A DNA stretch of 64,000 nucleotides from Blastocystis hominis (lineage: Eukaryota > Sar > Bigyra > Opalinata > Blastocystidae). The notes beneath the pieces were generated by a model. That model saw only the letters and a program-made list of their open reading frames with translations. It was not told where the DNA came from and made no database searches. Below are positions 45,522 through 58,400 of this stretch, piece by piece. A program made the position numbers and the translations under genes. The first letter of the stretch is position 1. Each line of letters starts with the position of its first letter. Where the stretch lies: contig NW_013171824.1 in the NCBI RefSeq assembly GCF_000151665.1, positions 62,001-126,000 on the forward strand, given 5' to 3'.

Positions 45522-45532
45522 GAGTGTTTGTT
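45522..45532 (+). terminator. poly(A) site motif, stop-creating (giant secreted protein)
   Basis: Coding TG, spacer GAG, TGTTTGTT, with the next gene's ATG only 18 nt further on. Confidence 0.65.
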
Positions 45533-45549
45533 CAAAAATTAGCTGCCGA

Positions 45550-46000
45550 ATGGAGAAAAAGGAAAAGAAAGACAAGGATAAAAAAGTATTGAAGAAGCCT
45601 GCAAAGGCGAAAGTGATAGAAGGAGAAAAGAAGCCTACAAAGAAGAATTCCGATTCAAAGACTGGAAAATGTAGGGGTGTGCTGTAGGGATGGTAACAAT
45701 GCGTAGCTCGCCTTGATCTGGATTCGCTGTTTAGTGCTGTGAAGGAGGAGAAGAAAAAGAACGAGGAGAAGAAAAAGAAAGAGAAGAAGAGGGAGGAGGC
45801 GATGAAAAAGAGAGAACTGGATGCGATTAACGAGTTGAAGATGGTGAATGGAGGTTTGGGATCGCGCTCTTACTAAACGTGTAGACCCAATTCGATATGA
45901 TGCAGAGACGGGACTAAAGATTTATAGAGAAGACCAACTGAATTTGGGAAAGGGAGGAAATACGCCTCTTTGTCCTTTCGATTGTGATTGTTGCTTCTAA
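45550..46000 (+). CDS. DUF1764-family protein
   Basis: A Lys/Glu-rich, coiled N-terminal half (MEKKEKKDKDKKVLKKPAK, then EEKKKNEEKKKKEKKREEA) ends in the family signature ETGLKIYREDQLNLGKGG with NTPLCPFDCDCCF. The terminal CPFDCDCCF is diagnostic of DUF1764. The function is unknown, and the basic composition suggests a nuclear or nucleolar location. Two introns: 36 nt near 45670 and 31 nt near 45854. Stop TAA is at 45998-46000. The start lies only 28 nt after the previous gene's predicted end. Confidence 0.88.
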
Positions 46001-46121
46001 TCGTATGTACTCCAATCACTGTAGTTCTACCGTTCCTTTATTATTATTTAAAAATTGCTTGTCGTTTTCACTTTCATTGCGTGTTCGAACAAATCATAAA
46101 CAATGTATAATATATCCCCAT

Positions 46122-46395
46122 TTAATGGCTCTGACTAGTCAAGCTCTGGACAACCAGCTTCATGGTATCAATGTAACGCTCAGAGCAGTTCTTGATGCAA
46201 GTCTTATCCTTCGTAGACAGAGAGCTGCCCGCAGAGGAAAGGCAAAGGTCAAAGCATTTATCTCGAATGGTCTACGCACAATAAAAATAAATAGATAGAG
46301 AAAACCGTAACAATAGCTTGAGAATGCATTTCCATGATATTTTGGTCCATACTTTGGAGGGCCTCAGCCAACTGCTCAGGAGAATAATCCGACAT
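46122..46395 (-). CDS. small Tim chaperone (Tim8/9/10/13 family)
   Basis: About 80 residues after removing a 34-nt intron (46272-46305): MSDYSPEQLAEALQSMDQ leads to the twin CX3C motif, CFDLC and CIKNC, separated by 16 residues (SSAGSSLSTKDKT plus flanks). The spacing SLSTKDKTCIKNC is closest to Tim13 or Tim8. Small Tims ferry membrane proteins through the intermembrane space of the mitochondrion-related organelle. Stop TAA is at 46122-46124. Confidence 0.9.
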
Positions 46396-46541
46396 AATCC
46401 TTAACCTCGAATAAAAGAATATACTTCTCCACACATCGTGAATGTATAGTGTGGGTGTGCGTACAGTGGTCGATGATGCTCAACGGTCACGATTCTCTCT
46501 TTCTCTATTCGTATAAGAATCATCATAAAGTCATTCAAGGA

Positions 46542-47494
46542 ATGCAGAGAATTGCAAGACGTTTCTTTGCCACGGAGGCAGCAGCTGAGCTCGAAAAAAC
46601 GGCTGCAGAGAAAGCAACTCAATTACAGAAGCAGTTTTCTGAGGAATGTGCTGCTATCATGAAGACGCGAGGACATCACAAACTTCAAATGGGAACCGTT
46701 GTTTCCAAGAATGGAAGCGAAATGAAGTTTGATTTCACTTATGGATGGCCGTTCCGTTATTACTGCGTTTGCAATATGGGTACAGAAACTGTTACGAAAG
46801 AGGCGATGAAGAAGTTCGAGGTAGGCTGTGAAATCTGTGACTTTTATCGGTTAGCAAAGTTTGGAAAAGGTCGGAGTGAGCCCCCATCACGGCGTTTACT
46901 TTAGCAAAGCTCCCTATGAGGGAAATCCTGAGGAGTTGCGAGTGCTGTTCGTTGATTCCAAATTGCTGCAGAAGATGAACTTGGACGGCAACTCCCGTGC
47001 AGTAACGCAATACAAGGTGATGTTTTTCTGTGTTTTAGCAATGTCATACCTGACCTGGACTTGTACCTTCTATTTTAATCTCTATGATTCTCCTAGTCTT
47101 CTCTTACAAAAACCCGCAGCGTCGTCGTCTGGTGGAGCGTTGGCACCGCTACGTCCTCAAGGACAACAAGACCTCCGAGGAACTCTATCCCGAGGAGCCA
47201 GAGAAGAAGAAGCACCAAGCGATTTTGCACAAAGCGGAGGACGCTACGGCGAAATCTTCGGCTGTTACTGAGACTGTCGAGGAGGAGGAGAAGAAGAAGG
47301 AGGAGGAGGAATTGAAAATGACGCCGGTGGTGGATCCCTCGCTTCTGAAGGATCAGGAAGAGAAGGAGAAGGACGAGAAAGACGACGAGGAAGAGGAGGA
47401 CGAGGAGGAGAAAAAGGAAGATGGAGAGAGTGCAGGAGGTGTGTGGGAGTCGATTAGCAGCACATTCTGGTGGCTTTTGGGCTATAAAAACTAG
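46542..47494 (+). CDS. organelle-targeted single-pass membrane protein, unidentified
   Basis: The start MQRIARRFFATEAAAEL is a textbook mitochondrial presequence. A soluble part follows (ECAAIMKTRGHHKLQMGTVV, then SPHHGVYFSKAPYEG), then a membrane span (VMFFCVLAMSYLTWTFFSY). After it come a basic cluster NPQRRRLVERWHRYVL and a long acidic, Lys/Glu-rich tail ending in WESISSTFWWLLGYKN. Introns: 35 nt near 46820 and 34 nt near 47065. I do not recognise the family. The acidic tail may face a partner on the other side of the membrane. The encoded TAG at 47492-47494 lies about 46 nt before a TG-GAG-TGTTTGTT poly(A) element (47544-47551). Confidence 0.65.
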
Positions 47495-47836
47495 TTGTGA
47501 TAGTAGTGGCAAAGATGAACGAATGAACGAAATGAGAATGGAGTGTTTGTTAGAAAGAAAGAAAGAAAGAAAGGAAGGAAGGGAGGGTGAGTGAATGAAT
47601 GAATGAATTTCGGATTGATTGAATGGTTGTATTATGGATCGATGATGATGATGATGGAGAGATCGATGGATCCAAACTACACAAGCAGATCAATTCCACT
47701 GCGGTAATTACTGCAAATCGATTCCAAATCAATGACACATCTGAACCAAAGGGATCGAATCCCAACACAAAATCCTTTGAATGAATGAATGAATCACCTC
47801 TCTTCTCTCACACACTCCCCAAAAACGATTCATTTC

Positions 47837-47849
47837 AACAAACAAGCCA
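47837..47849 (-). terminator. poly(A) site motif, stop-creating (TMBIM)
   Basis: On the minus strand: coding TG (47849-47848), spacer GCT, TGTTTGTT (47844-47837). It places a TGA directly after the conserved C-terminal helix. Confidence 0.7.
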
Positions 47850-48718
47850 GTCTCTGCTACTGAACAACTGCAAGATATACAAGAACAGATTAATAATATC
47901 AAGATATCTACCCATCATCCTCTCTCACACACATTCCCACATGTTCAGCGAAGCCAACACATAATCATCTACGCTGTACTGCGCTCCCAGCTTCGTGGAC
48001 GCGCACATCTGAACGTCGTACACGATATACAGCGAGAAGAGAGCAATTCCAATGTAAGCATACACGTTCGGGTCCAACAACCGCGTTAAGCCAAAAATAC
48101 CGCAGAGCACCAAAATCGAGAGAGTGCAGAAGAGGTATGGGCCGCAACCAGTGAAGTCGGTTTTGGTTGTCAGGGCATAAATTACCAGAAGGAAAACCAC
48201 TGCAAGCGTAACTACAACAGCCATGATGAGGGTGTTATCTTTGACAAACATACAACCAACGCCAAGAACCATCGAAGTGAAGATGGTCTAGACATAAGAT
48301 TGGTGGAAATGATCTTACGAATATAATCAGAATGATCCAATCACCAGGATGCTTCTTAATGCCTTCATTTTAAGAATAAATAGTACCAAAATACACATAG
48401 TCAAGAAGATCGTAACAAACATACCGATGGTTCCAACAAGTAGAATGGGATAAATAGCACTCACTGGAATCATATTGCGCAGGAGATATCTACCCATAAG
48501 AATAGGATTATTATTGTACTCACATGAGAATAGCGGTAAAAACAGTGGTTAAGCCTAACTGAAGTAACACAATGGAGAGCACCTTTCCTTACATTTCACT
48601 TCAATAGACAAGATATACGAACAAAGACTTTTCTGACAATTGCTTCTTGTTCTTGTTCATATTGAGAAGGAACTCCCTTTTCCACATCAAGGGCTCCAGG
48701 TTCCATCACAGGGTTCAT
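47848..48718 (-). CDS. TMBIM / Bax inhibitor-1 family membrane protein
   Basis: A hydrophilic N-terminus (MNPVMEPGALDVEKGVPSQY) precedes about seven hydrophobic segments. Family motifs are ALTTKTDFTGCGPYLF, NVYAYIGIALFSLYIVYDVQ, then YSVDDYVLASLNIYLDIINL and FLYILQLFSS. TMBIM proteins modulate calcium leak and cell-death sensitivity in ER or Golgi membranes. The last exon is joined over a 33-nt intron (GTGGGAATG...GGGTAG) that gives a perfect match to the family's LNIYLDIINLFLYIL. The frame then reads AGA GAC TG, GCT, TGTTTGTT, so TGA is poly(A)-made. Upstream introns (near 48605, 48500, 48430 and 48290) are less certain. Confidence 0.8.
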
Positions 48719-48795
48719 TATTGTACTTTTTTTTAAAACAAATGAATGAATTTAGAGTTTCACTACTAATTGGATATTCGTTTTCACTTCCGCGA

Positions 48796-49469
48796 TTAAT
48801 GACTATTTGCATTTTGGCATAAAGGACAGTACCAAACTCCGGACGTTATATTGTTGGGATCGACTCCAACACACTTGAAATGAAACCACTTATACCGACA
48901 ATTCTCATTGTCACAACAAATCATGTCTTTTGTGGACGGTTTCCCGCAAATGCAATACTGCCTATTATCCTCAAGCCATGCAGTATCCTCCTCCCCAACT
49001 CCTTCATCGACCTTCATCTTTGTTGGAACAGGATAGTCTTCTGCATACTATGAATATCACAAAACACGCCAACCGCCCTACTTTCTTCGGTCTCTTAATT
49101 TTTCTAGGTTCACTTAATGAGTGAGCATCAGACTTTATCACGGTGGTTGTTTTCACCTGATCGCTGATTTGAACAAAGAAAACATACATCCTGTAACTCT
49201 GCGAAAAACCGATCTCGAACACTTTCCTCATCAACGGAAATTGAATAAAAACGCCTAAACTCGAAAGACAACTCCACAAGTACATTTTCACTAAATCAGC
49301 CACTTCCGATTGAGTCGCTGTATCAGAAATCTCGATCCCATATTGCTCAGCAAATCGGCGTAGAGACCACATCTACCATTCACGAAATCCCCTTTCCTCT
49401 TACAGATAGACAACTAAAATCTATGGGTCCATCCTCAAGTGTTTCGAGTGATTCTTGTTTCTCACTCAT
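48796..49469 (-). CDS. ING-family PHD-finger protein
   Basis: The C-terminal PHD finger is of ING type: YCICGKPSTKDMICCDNENC, then YKWFHFKCVGVDP and WYCPLC. It reads H3K4 methylation in acetyltransferase or deacetylase complexes. The start MSEKQESLETLEDG is spliced over a 31-nt intron to MWSLRRFAEQYGIEISD. Further introns (about 30, 32 and 34 nt) link to RFYSISVDEESVRDRFFAEL and then a basic nuclear-type segment EPRKIKRPKKYAEDYPVP. The N-terminal ING helix domain is short and divergent. Total about 190 residues. Confidence 0.85.
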
Positions 49470-49732
49470 AATATATCGAAAGTGTTTTTGTAAAACAAAA
49501 AGAAGAGCGTCTAAAATCCTCTATCTCATATATCTTTATAATGCATTTGAATGATCTAAGCGACTTGTGATTCTTTGTGAAGTGCGAAAAAGCAGCTGAA
49601 GGAAGAATTGAACAAAGCGGAAACAATTGATTGTTAACACTAATATTAATAATAATAATATTTATATTATTTATATTAATCTTACTCTTCTTTTTCTGAA
49701 AGCTTTTAGCTTTTCTTCTTTTCTGTGGAACT

Positions 49733-50756
49733 ATGCAATTAGCAATTCGAGATGTACTGGCCTCGGAATATTCGATTATCCTGGCTACTCCACTTTTGCG
49801 GAAGGCTGAGGTAATGGTTACAGTAGATCGAAAATATGCTTCGAAAGCTTGCGGACGCCATGATCTGGAAGAAGTGATTGATCAAGTGTGGAACGACGTA
49901 ATCGTTGGTGGGAAGTATCATTTAGACCTTGAAAGAAAAACCCTATCTTTTCAATCAGTCCAAGTTCCGTTTTTCCAAAGCGACCTATGATAAAACATGC
50001 CACATGATGTTGGGACTTACAAATTACAAGGCCTATGTGGGATCGAACCTTGGACCGAAGTGGAAGCTGTTCTATGAGGAGGGCATGAAAATTGGCGATC
50101 CCGATGCTTACTTCGGCAATCCTCTAGGCAATCAGGTAGCGATCGTTCTAAAAGACGGTAAACACGTTATCATGAACCGCAGCTACCAAGTTGCCGAAAG
50201 CCAGGGCAAGCTAACCGCAGTGGGCGGTCATCCCGAGCCTTCTGTTTGTTTTTGTTGTTGTTGTTTTCAAAATTCAGGAACTCCACATCGAATCGTACGA
50301 GGACGCAGCGAAGATCCCTAGCTCTGTCCTGACCAACGAACTCTTCGAGAGCATGCGCCGCGAGGTGCACGAAGAGACAAACATCCCTCTCGATCTGATC
50401 TCCGAGATGTACATGACGGGCGTCATAGGGTAGAAACGGAGAACCCGCTCGATCGTAGGAGCAATGCGACGCACGGAAGGCAGGTGCAGGTCTTTTGCTG
50501 TTTCGTGCCGCTGGAGAGCGAGCAGGTCCGAGGCTATTATCGAAAGGGGCCGGAGGACCAGTACGAGAGCTTGGGAATTAACTTTATGACGCTGGAGGAG
50601 ATTGTGGAGATTATGGTGACATGCGGAGATGATGGGATGATGGTGTAGAACACAACGCCTGACCGGTTCTGTCCGGAGTCGAGAGCGCTGTACACGGCGT
50701 TACTGCAGTCGTTGGATGCGTATTACAAGGTGAAGGACTCGATCTTTGCTGCATAG
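49733..50756 (+). CDS. Nudix hydrolase, NUDT22-like
   Basis: The start is MQLAIRDVLASEYSI. The conserved N-terminal element LTNYKAYVGSNLGPKWKLF leads to the Nudix fold: HVIMNRSYQVAESQGKLTAV with GGHPEP, then, after a long insertion, REVHEETNIPLDL. The GGHPEP plus long loop plus REVxEExN layout is that of NUDT22 (UDP-glucose/galactose hydrolase), not of the classical 23-residue Nudix box. Later motifs QVQVFCCFVPLESEQVRGYY and LGINFMTLEEI fit. Introns are present near 49943, 50252, 50430 and 50610. TAG at 50754-50756 is the probable stop. A TGTTTGTTT element follows at about 50771. Confidence 0.8.
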
Positions 50757-50824
50757 TTTGGATCGATTGAGTTGTTTGTTTATACCAATTTTTTCGCGTT
50801 TTCATTCAAAATCTGTAGGAAATT

Positions 50825-51248
50825 ATGATCTATGGGATTGGAACCGACCTGGTCCAGCTTTCGAGGATTGCTCGCACATGGAACCGATTTGGCGATCGGT
50901 TTGTGCGACGGATTCTGTCACCTCGGGAGATCGTCGAATTCGAGAGATATACACAACCCAAAGCCCAATTTCTTGCCTCGAGGTATTTTCTGTATCGAAC
51001 TTCATTTCCTACTAGATGGGCGATAAAGGAAGCGACCTACAAGGCGCTCCGCCATCCGGGAATTCCTTTCAACGCAATCCAAGTGCTCCCGGACCATCAC
51101 AACATCCGAAGTCCTTTACACCTCGAATTCGATGGAAAGGCAAAGGAGGTCGCGACGGAGAGCCACATCACTGCTTCTCACCTCTCTGTGAGTCACGAAA
51201 ACGACATGTGCGTAGCTTTTGTAATATTAGAATCGAATTTCCCTCTTT
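50825..51248 (+). CDS. holo-[acyl-carrier-protein] synthase (AcpS-type)
   Basis: The start MIYGIGTDLVQLSRI has the AcpS metal-binding GxGxDxV motif. ILSPREIVEF, QFLASR and, after a 34-nt intron (GTATTTTCTG...ACTAG), WAIKEATYKAL supply the second metal ligand. The C-terminal strands are HLSVSHENDMCVAFVILE. The enzyme moves 4'-phosphopantetheine from CoA to acyl carrier protein, probably in the organelle or cytosol. No stop is encoded near the domain end, and the frame stays open for hundreds of codons into the antisense of the MAPK gene. I therefore place the end just after VILE by analogy. No clear TGTTTGTT is found there. Confidence 0.8.
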
Positions 51249-51271
51249 TGTCCAACAAAGAACCCAATCTG

Positions 51272-52876
<1,605 letters not shown>

Positions 52877-52983
52877 GAAAAAACATTCTTCGAACTCCTA
52901 CAGACATCTGAAACACACCTGCGCTCAAATTCCAATCTAAAAAATAGTTGAATGATGTTTGTCATGATAATCAAGAATACTTG

Positions 52984-52991
52984 TACAAACA
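52984..52991 (-). terminator. poly(A) site motif, creates TAA (Rab gene)
   Basis: On the minus strand coding TA is followed by TCT and TGTTTGTA. The tail would complete TAA. It is the only TA-type example noticed in the window. Confidence 0.55.
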
Positions 52992-52994
52992 AGA

Positions 52995-53797
<803 letters not shown>

Positions 53798-53858
53798 TCA
53801 TTGTAAAGAAATTCAATGACAACTTCTCATCTTTCAAACAAACACGGATCCAACTATA

Positions 53859-55402
53859 TCACTTTTCCTTTTTTCTCTGATAAAACGTTTGTATCATTTG
53901 TAGAATCGAAGCGATCTCTTTGCATCATTGAATCAAAACTTGTTTACCTTTCACGTTACTGCGGCGACTTTCCAGCGATTCATCCAGCGTGCCGTTCTCA
54001 AAGAACTCTTCGTCGTCATCTTGCGAAATCAGCTTTTTGCTTTTGATCAACGACATCAAATCAAACGACGGATCTTCCGACAAATCCTCCGACGCTCTGC
54101 GATCCCCTTCCTCCTCTTTGGGCGTTTCGCTTTGTGAGTGAAACTCTTCCATATCAGAAAGACTCAAATAACGCTGGCAGAGCCGCAGCAGCGATTCATT
54201 TTCATCTTCGAAGAAGGTTGAAGAATTCAATGATGGATTGGATGCGTCGTTCGATTCATTCAATTCAATCGATGAGGGGTTTGATTCATTCAAAGAAGGA
54301 TTCAAAGAAGGATTCGATTCATTTGACGGGTTTGTTTCATTCAATGATTCATTCAATGATTCATTTGAGGGTTTTGAAGGATTCGTTGATCCATTCAATG
54401 ATTCATTGACTGATTCATTCGTTGATTCATTGACTGATTCATTTCCATCGTTCAATTCATTCAATAGCTGGTTTCCACTCAACGCATTCAGCGTGTTCAG
54501 CACATTCATCGAGTCTCCATTCAGCGCGTTCAGCGCATTCAACACGTTCAACACGTTCAACGCATTCATTCCTTCCTCTTCTCCTTCTTCTCCTTCTCCT
54601 TCTTCGTCTTCTTCTCCCTCGTTTCCACACAGCAATCCTTCGTTCCCTTCGCCCAGCAACCGAAGCAGGAAAAAACGCAGCGCCTGGTTCCGATCCTGCA
54701 GCCGCGGCGAATCGCTCTCCAGCATTTGTCTCCAAACGTCTTCGTAATAATTGGAGTCCGCTGGAAACAGGGGAGAACCGCGGTTCTGCGATTGGCGCTG
54801 GAGTTGGCAGAGATAGCGAGAGAGAGAGGAGGGAGAGCGAAGAGAGCGAATTGAGTCGACGGTTGTGAGAGCGAAGGCTTTGAGAGCGGGAGATAAGTGC
54901 AAAGAAGATTCATCGATGATGCGACGAAGAGTACAAATGAGAATTGCGATGGTTGTGAAAAAAGGACTCAGCTAACGATAGCAGGCTCGTAAACAAACGA
55001 TTACGTTGCGATTTGTAAAGTAGTACTGGTGAATACGATAGTTCGATGGAATTCCAAGTTTAAAAAAGCAGAAATCAAGAATTCTGAAATTGTCTTCCGC
55101 ACTACACTTCTGTTCTACAACATCACCCTCGTAACAACAAAAGAAACGTGGATCTGGCAGATCAAAAAAGGGGCAAAGCTTTTGAAGTAACCGCACCAAA
55201 ATCTAGTCCTCACATTCACAAAAAACAAACGCACGCTTCCATCCTCCAAATCTTTTGCAAGATCTGCAGACAGTGACACATCTAAAACCGATTTCACCCA
55301 GTCAATGAACAAAGTCGCAATGTCCTACACATCACTCGCTATTCTCTCTCACACCTCCTTATTCCTTCTAAACACCTTCGTCTGTGACTGTTCCTCCGCC
55401 AT
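53859..55402 (-). CDS. calponin-homology domain protein with Asn/Leu/Ser-rich repeats
   Basis: The start MAEEQSQTK is spliced to DIATLFIDWVKSVLDVSLSA, then DLEDGSILVRLLQKLCPFFD, CSAEDNFRILDFCFFKLGI and YFTNRNLSPFFTTIAILICT. This is a CH domain of the actin- or microtubule-binding type. A helical region (LSPALKAFALTTVDSIRSL) follows. Then comes a long low-complexity segment (about 54600-54230) with NALNVLNVLNALN and NESxNES-type repeats, and an acidic C-terminus (SLSDMEEFHSQSETPKEEEG). The last intron (30 nt, GTAAACAAG...GCAAAG) leads to IASILQMIQTFYQRKKEK and TGA at 53859-53861. TGTTTGTTT lies about 20 nt downstream on the minus strand. The intron after MAEEQSQTK is about 51 nt and less certain. 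Confidence 0.75.
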
Positions 55403-55443
55403 TCGACACACCTCAATCGATTTTTACAACAAACACAATGCTA

Positions 55444-58400
55444 TTAATCCCACGCAATATCTCCATGTTCCACGCGATCCCCGTCAATCGCCGTCGTATT
55501 CTCCATCGCCCACTCGATCCGCTGCTTCATCACTTCGAACGACGAGTACCGCGGTAATTCCAAGTCATTGAAGCACGTGTGCGCCACCGGGAAGTACTGA
55601 TCCGCTTCTCCCTTCGTCACCATCCGCATAATCTTAAACTACACCTTCAGCGCCATCAGCCCAATCATTACCGCGAGCGGCGCCTGATGGCTGAAAACCG
55701 GCAGCCGCGACCGCGCCGTCGCGAACTGAAGAAACCGGACGCGCTGCGAGCGACTCAGCTCGCTCAGCACGCGCCAGAACCACTCGATCTCGCGATCTTC
55801 GGGCTCGAATCCTTCGTATTTCGTCATTCGCCGCAGCTCCGAAACGTCCACATCGCCGATTCCCACGATTAATTGCATGTACTCCGCGCCGCGAAGAATT
55901 CCGTGCAGAACGCCGCCGATTACATCGTCAAAACCGCGGCGAAACGCCTCGCAGAGCCGTTTTTGGGCGGCAAACGCTTCCCGAAGCACCCAGCCGCAGA
56001 ATTCGTCCATTTCCCGCGGTTCCACGATGGCATCGGACGGATAATCGCGGTGAACGCGGAGAGTGCCTTGGAAGGAAGGGAAACTCCAGGTGGTTTCGAG
56101 TTCTCCGCTTCGACATTGCCTGCAAAATCGAACCAACGACGCGTCGACCAGCTCCAAATCGCTCTCGTTCACCGTTTCCCCCGCGATTATTTTCCACAAC
56201 GCGGGAGAGAGGAGCAGGTTCACTTGGATTCCGCTCAAAACCGCGGTTCCCACGACTCTCCCGAGCGCCTGGACCCAGGTTTCGTCGACGTCTTCGTCCC
56301 AGAGGAAGTCCTCCTTCCCCGCGGTAACTGCGCAATCGGCGAAATTGGGGGTTCGGCGCAGGTAGGCGAAGAGCTCGAGATCGTGGAGCTCCTGCATGGT
56401 GGAGGCGAAGAGCTCGCGGTAGAGCCCGCCGTTGTCGATTCCGCCCTCGCCAATGAATGAAACCACGAAGGACCGGCGCTGTCCCCCGTGGGAATGATGG
56501 ATGTAGGATCGGCGTAACGCCTCGGCGGGCTGCCGCTCGATCCACTTCAGGAATTGATGAGAGATGGAGGCGTTCTGCCGCTCGAGGAGCGGCAAACGCT
56601 GCAGACGCTCGCGGCGCGCAGCCATTCGATTGATGGAAAGAAGAGGAATCGATTCGGGCAGACGCTGCGAATCGATGGAAGGTTCGATTGGAATTCGCAG
56701 CTCCTCGAGCCGCAGCGAACTCAGCAGAAACCGCGTCGAGGAGAGACACAGCGCCGTTAACGCTGCATAACTCTCCAGGTTCGACGCCATTCCCGCGGTT
56801 TGACGGTCTGGAAAGACCGCCAAAAACGCGAGGAGGCGAAGAAGCCGCCAATTCACCGCGAATAAAACGCCCACCAAATCGCAATCGCGGGAAAAGGAGG
56901 ATTCCTCCGAACCCGAAGAACCGCGGGAATCCGCTAAAAAGGAGGGAGGGAGATTCCACGCGATTTCCCCAGTTTCCCTACATGCGGCGTCGACCCGCGG
57001 GAGAAGGGAGAAAAGGAGGGAAAAGTTTGAATTGACGTGATTTTGGAATTCTTCGAAGGTTTCATTCGGAAAATCGATGGGGGGAATTGTGTCTCTGGCA
57101 ATTCCACGTTTCCACACTTTGGAATATTCTTCTCTTCCACTTTCGAAATGATTGGACGGAATCGGCTGAATCCAAAAATACCCTCCATTTGTGCCAACCA
57201 CTTTCCACGCCGAATCCTCGTGTTCCGCGGTTTTTTCCACCTCGACCCACAAATTCGGAATTCGGGACTCATACCATCGGAACCGACCCGATTTCCACTT
57301 TTGGGTCTGATGAAACGCCTCGCGCAAGAACCATTCGGGGAACGTGCGTTCCGACATACACTGAAGGATCAAGTGGTAGGACGACATGCATTCCGCGATC
57401 ATTTCCTCATTCGACACTTCCCGCATCCAATCCACCGACTCGTCCAGCGCGATTTCGTCTCCGAAAACCGCGGTGACTCGTCGATCCTTGAAACTCCGGA
57501 TGGAAACCGGCTTTTTCCACGGAAGTTTCCCCAAATCTTCCGCCAGCAAGCCGCCGATGCGTTCCCCCTCGCGGAATTCCCGCACGCAATCGCGAGCGAA
57601 GTTGACCATGACGAGGATTCGGTCCCTGGCTTGCACGGAGTCCCCGTAAATGACGTGTTCCCCGCGGTGAGTGCAAACGCCCCGGAAGCCGTCCAATCGG
57701 ATTCCGCGTTTTGTTTGGGCGTCGAACACCGTGAGAGCGAAATCGGCGAGGGCGGCGAGCGCTTCGAATTCGAAGCAGAGGCAGCCCGAGGAATCGCCGT
57801 TGAATTCGCGGATTGATTCGCACGGAATTCGCCAGAATTCGGGAATCCAGTCCCAAGTGGACGGAGTTTCGTTGTGAGTGGATGAAGAGGCAATGTGAGT
57901 GGATGGGGTTTCATTTGATAGAGTTTCATTCACATTTTCACTTTCATTTTCATTTTCAATATCAATTTCACCATTTTGATTTTGATTTAATGGAGTTTCA
58001 CTTTCATTTGATGGAGTTTCACGATTGAAGGAACTAGCGTGATANNNNNNNNNNNNNNNNNNNNNNNNNNNNNNNNNNNNNNNNNNNNNNNNNNNNNNNN
58101 NNNNNNNNNNNNNNNNNNNNNNNNNNNNNNNNNNNNNNNNNNNNNNNNNNNNNNNNNNNNNNNNNNNNNNNNNNNNNNNNNNNNNNNNNNNNNNNNNNNN
58201 NNNNNNNNNNNNNNNNNNNNNNNNNNNNNNNNNNNNNNNNNNNNNNNNNNNNNNNNNNNNNNNNNNNNNNNNNNNNNNNNNNNNNNNNNNNNNNNNNNNN
58301 NNNNNNNNNNNNNNNNNNNNNNNNNNNNNNNNNNNNNNNNNNNNNNNNNNNNNNNNNNNNNNNNNNNNNNNNNNNNNNNNNNNNNNNNNNNNNNNNNNNN

